Below are positions 62,917 through 64,000 of a stretch of 64,000 nt of DNA, piece by piece. Origin of the DNA: Achromobacter xylosoxidans (lineage in GTDB: Bacteria; Pseudomonadota; Gammaproteobacteria; Burkholderiales; Burkholderiaceae_B); NCBI RefSeq assembly GCF_014490035.1, contig NZ_CP061008.1, positions 186,001-250,000 on the forward strand, in the 5' to 3' direction. The stretch's first letter is position 1. Each line of letters starts with the position of its first letter. Below the pieces are notes generated by a model. The model was not told the DNA's origin and did not search any database. It was given only the letters and a program-made list of their open reading frames with translations. The position numbers and the translations under genes are program-made.

Positions 62917-64000
62917 ATGTTGCCCATGCAAGGCATGATGTCCCGCAGCGCCCTGGCCTGCGGCCTGGCCGTGACGCTGCTGCACGCCCCTGCGGCCCAG
63001 GCGCAGATTTCAGACGATGTTATTCGAATCGGCTTCATCACCGACATGTCGGGCGTGTACTCGGGGCCGGACGGCCCGGGCGGCGCCGAGGCCATCAAGA
63101 TGGCGATCCAGGAGATGGGCGGCGAGATCAACGGCAAGAAGATCGAACTGCTGACGGCCGACCATCAGAACAAGGCGGACATTGCCTCGGCCAAGGCACG
63201 GGAATGGTTCGACCAGATGGGCCTGGACATGCTGATCGGCGGCACCAATTCCAGCACGGCATTGGCCATGTCCAAGGTTGCGGCCGACAAGAAGCGGCCC
63301 ATCATCGTGGTGGGCGCGGGCGCCCCGGCGCTGACCAACGAACAATGCACGCCCTACACGCTGAACTACGCCTACGATACCGTGGCACAGGCGCGCGGAA
63401 CGGGCGCGGCCGTGGTCAAGGCGGGCGGCAAGAGCTGGTACTTCCTGACGGCCGATTATGCCTTTGGCCACGCGCTGCAGGCGGACACGACCAAGGTGGT
63501 CCAGGCCGGCGGCGGCACGGTGGTCGGATCGGTCAAGCATCCGCTATCGGCCAGCGACTTTTCTTCGTTCCTGCTGCAGGCGCAAAGCAGCAAGGCGGAG
63601 ATCCTGGCCCTGGCGAACGCCGGCGCGGACGCCACCAACTCGATCAAGGCCGCCAATGAGTTCGGCATCACCAAGACCATGCGCCTGGCCGGCCTGATCA
63701 TGTTCATCAACGACATCCACGCCATGGGGCTGCCCGCCTCGCAAGGCATGTATCTGACGGACAGCTGGTACTGGAACGCATCGGACGAGACCCGCGCCTG
63801 GGCCCGCGCCTTCTTTGAAAAGCGCAAGGCCATGCCCTCCTCGCTGCAGGCGGCCGATTACTCCGCCGCGCTGCAATACCTGCGCGCGGTCAAGGCCACG
63901 GGTACGGATGACGCCGACCGCGTGCTGGCCTATCTGCGCGAGAACAAGCTGAACGACGTCTACATCAAGAACGGCGTAGTGCGGCCGGACGGCCGCGTCG
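62917..64000 (+). CDS. Branched-chain-amino-acid-type ABC transporter substrate-binding protein (3' end cut)
   Basis: 361 codons to the window's edge; the gene continues. GAGGAG lies six bases before the ATG. The signal peptide (LACGLAVTLLHAPAAQAQ) is followed by DVIRIGFITDMSGVYSGPDGPGGAEAIKMAIQEMGGEINGKKIELL, the typical start of LivK-like periplasmic binding proteins, and WYFLTADYAFGHALQADTTKVVQAGGGTVVGSVKHPLSASDFSSFLLQAQ. Such proteins in this group bind amino acids, amides or aromatic acids. The divergent Crp/Fnr regulator may control it. Confidence 0.92.
   Translation, partial: MLPMQGMMSRSALACGLAVTLLHAPAAQAQISDDVIRIGFITDMSGVYSGPDGPGGAEAIKMAIQEMGGEINGKKIELLTADHQNKADIASAKAREWFDQMGLDMLIGGTNSSTALAMSKVAADKKRPIIVVGAGAPALTNEQCTPYTLNYAYDTVAQARGTGAAVVKAGGKSWYFLTADYAFGHALQADTTKVVQAGGGTVVGSVKHPLSASDFSSFLLQAQSSKAEILALANAGADATNSIKAANEFGITKTMRLAGLIMFINDIHAMGLPASQGMYLTDSWYWNASDETRAWARAFFEKRKAMPSSLQAADYSAALQYLRAVKATGTDDADRVLAYLRENKLNDVYIKNGVVRPDGRV

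Overview
The window is GC-rich (roughly two-thirds G+C by eye) chromosomal DNA from a betaproteobacterium of the Alcaligenaceae, most likely Achromobacter or a close Bordetella relative. I infer this from protein similarity remembered from those genera, a Bug-type tricarboxylate receptor, a caa3-type cox operon with DUF2970 and DUF2909 small proteins, a PhaM-like protein, and a Vi-antigen-like capsule locus. No rRNA, tRNA, CRISPR array, prophage or intact insertion sequence was seen.

Layout. 0-3 kb: start of a Bug receptor gene, a YbfB/YjiJ-type MFS exporter and a divergent LysR regulator, then ompW behind an FNR-type site. 3-9.4 kb: gltBD (glutamate synthase). 9.4-10.7 kb: a degenerate REP-associated tyrosine transposase (RAYT) with hairpins and imperfect direct repeats around it. 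10.7-18.4 kb: fghA, a small membrane protein, rpoH behind a perfect CIRCE operator, a candidate structured small RNA, a CpdA-type phosphodiesterase divergent from a Na+/H+ antiporter carrying a cyclic-nucleotide-binding-like domain, and a Nudix hydrolase. 18.5-27.4 kb: a respiratory block for an aa3/caa3 cytochrome c oxidase (coxB with fused cytochrome c, ctaD, a 41-residue protein, DUF2970, ctaE, SURF1, two Sco-like proteins, ctaA, ctaB). 27.4-37.1 kb: DUF3717, a glycine-zipper protein, phaM, glmU, an MFS exporter, ugd plus a glycosyltransferase, an Lrp regulator and glmS.

37.2-51.1 kb is a capsule locus with the gene order of the Salmonella Vi antigen system: tviB, tviD-like, tviE-like, vexA, vexB, vexC, vexD, vexE, then a periplasmic lyase-like gene (vexL-like). 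It departs from the reference in three ways: no tviC epimerase, a vexB-like permease with a long N-terminal cytoplasmic extension, and a vexC-like ATPase that has lost the Walker A, signature, Walker B and H-loop residues while its reading frame stays open. glmS and glmU nearby supply UDP-GlcNAc, the presumed precursor.

51.1-64 kb: a hipBA toxin-antitoxin pair with an operator array, an AraC regulator divergent from a Bcr-type MFS pump, and a two-component system divergent from a tight five-gene operon (thermostable-hemolysin/GNAT-like protein, AMP-dependent ligase, heme-oxygenase-like diiron oxidase candidate, SDR, exported TPR-like protein). A PmrA/QseB-type direct repeat lies between the two. 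I think this operon is the best candidate in the window for an undescribed small-molecule pathway. The window ends with ohr, a Crp/Fnr regulator, and the start of a branched-chain-amino-acid-type ABC substrate-binding protein.
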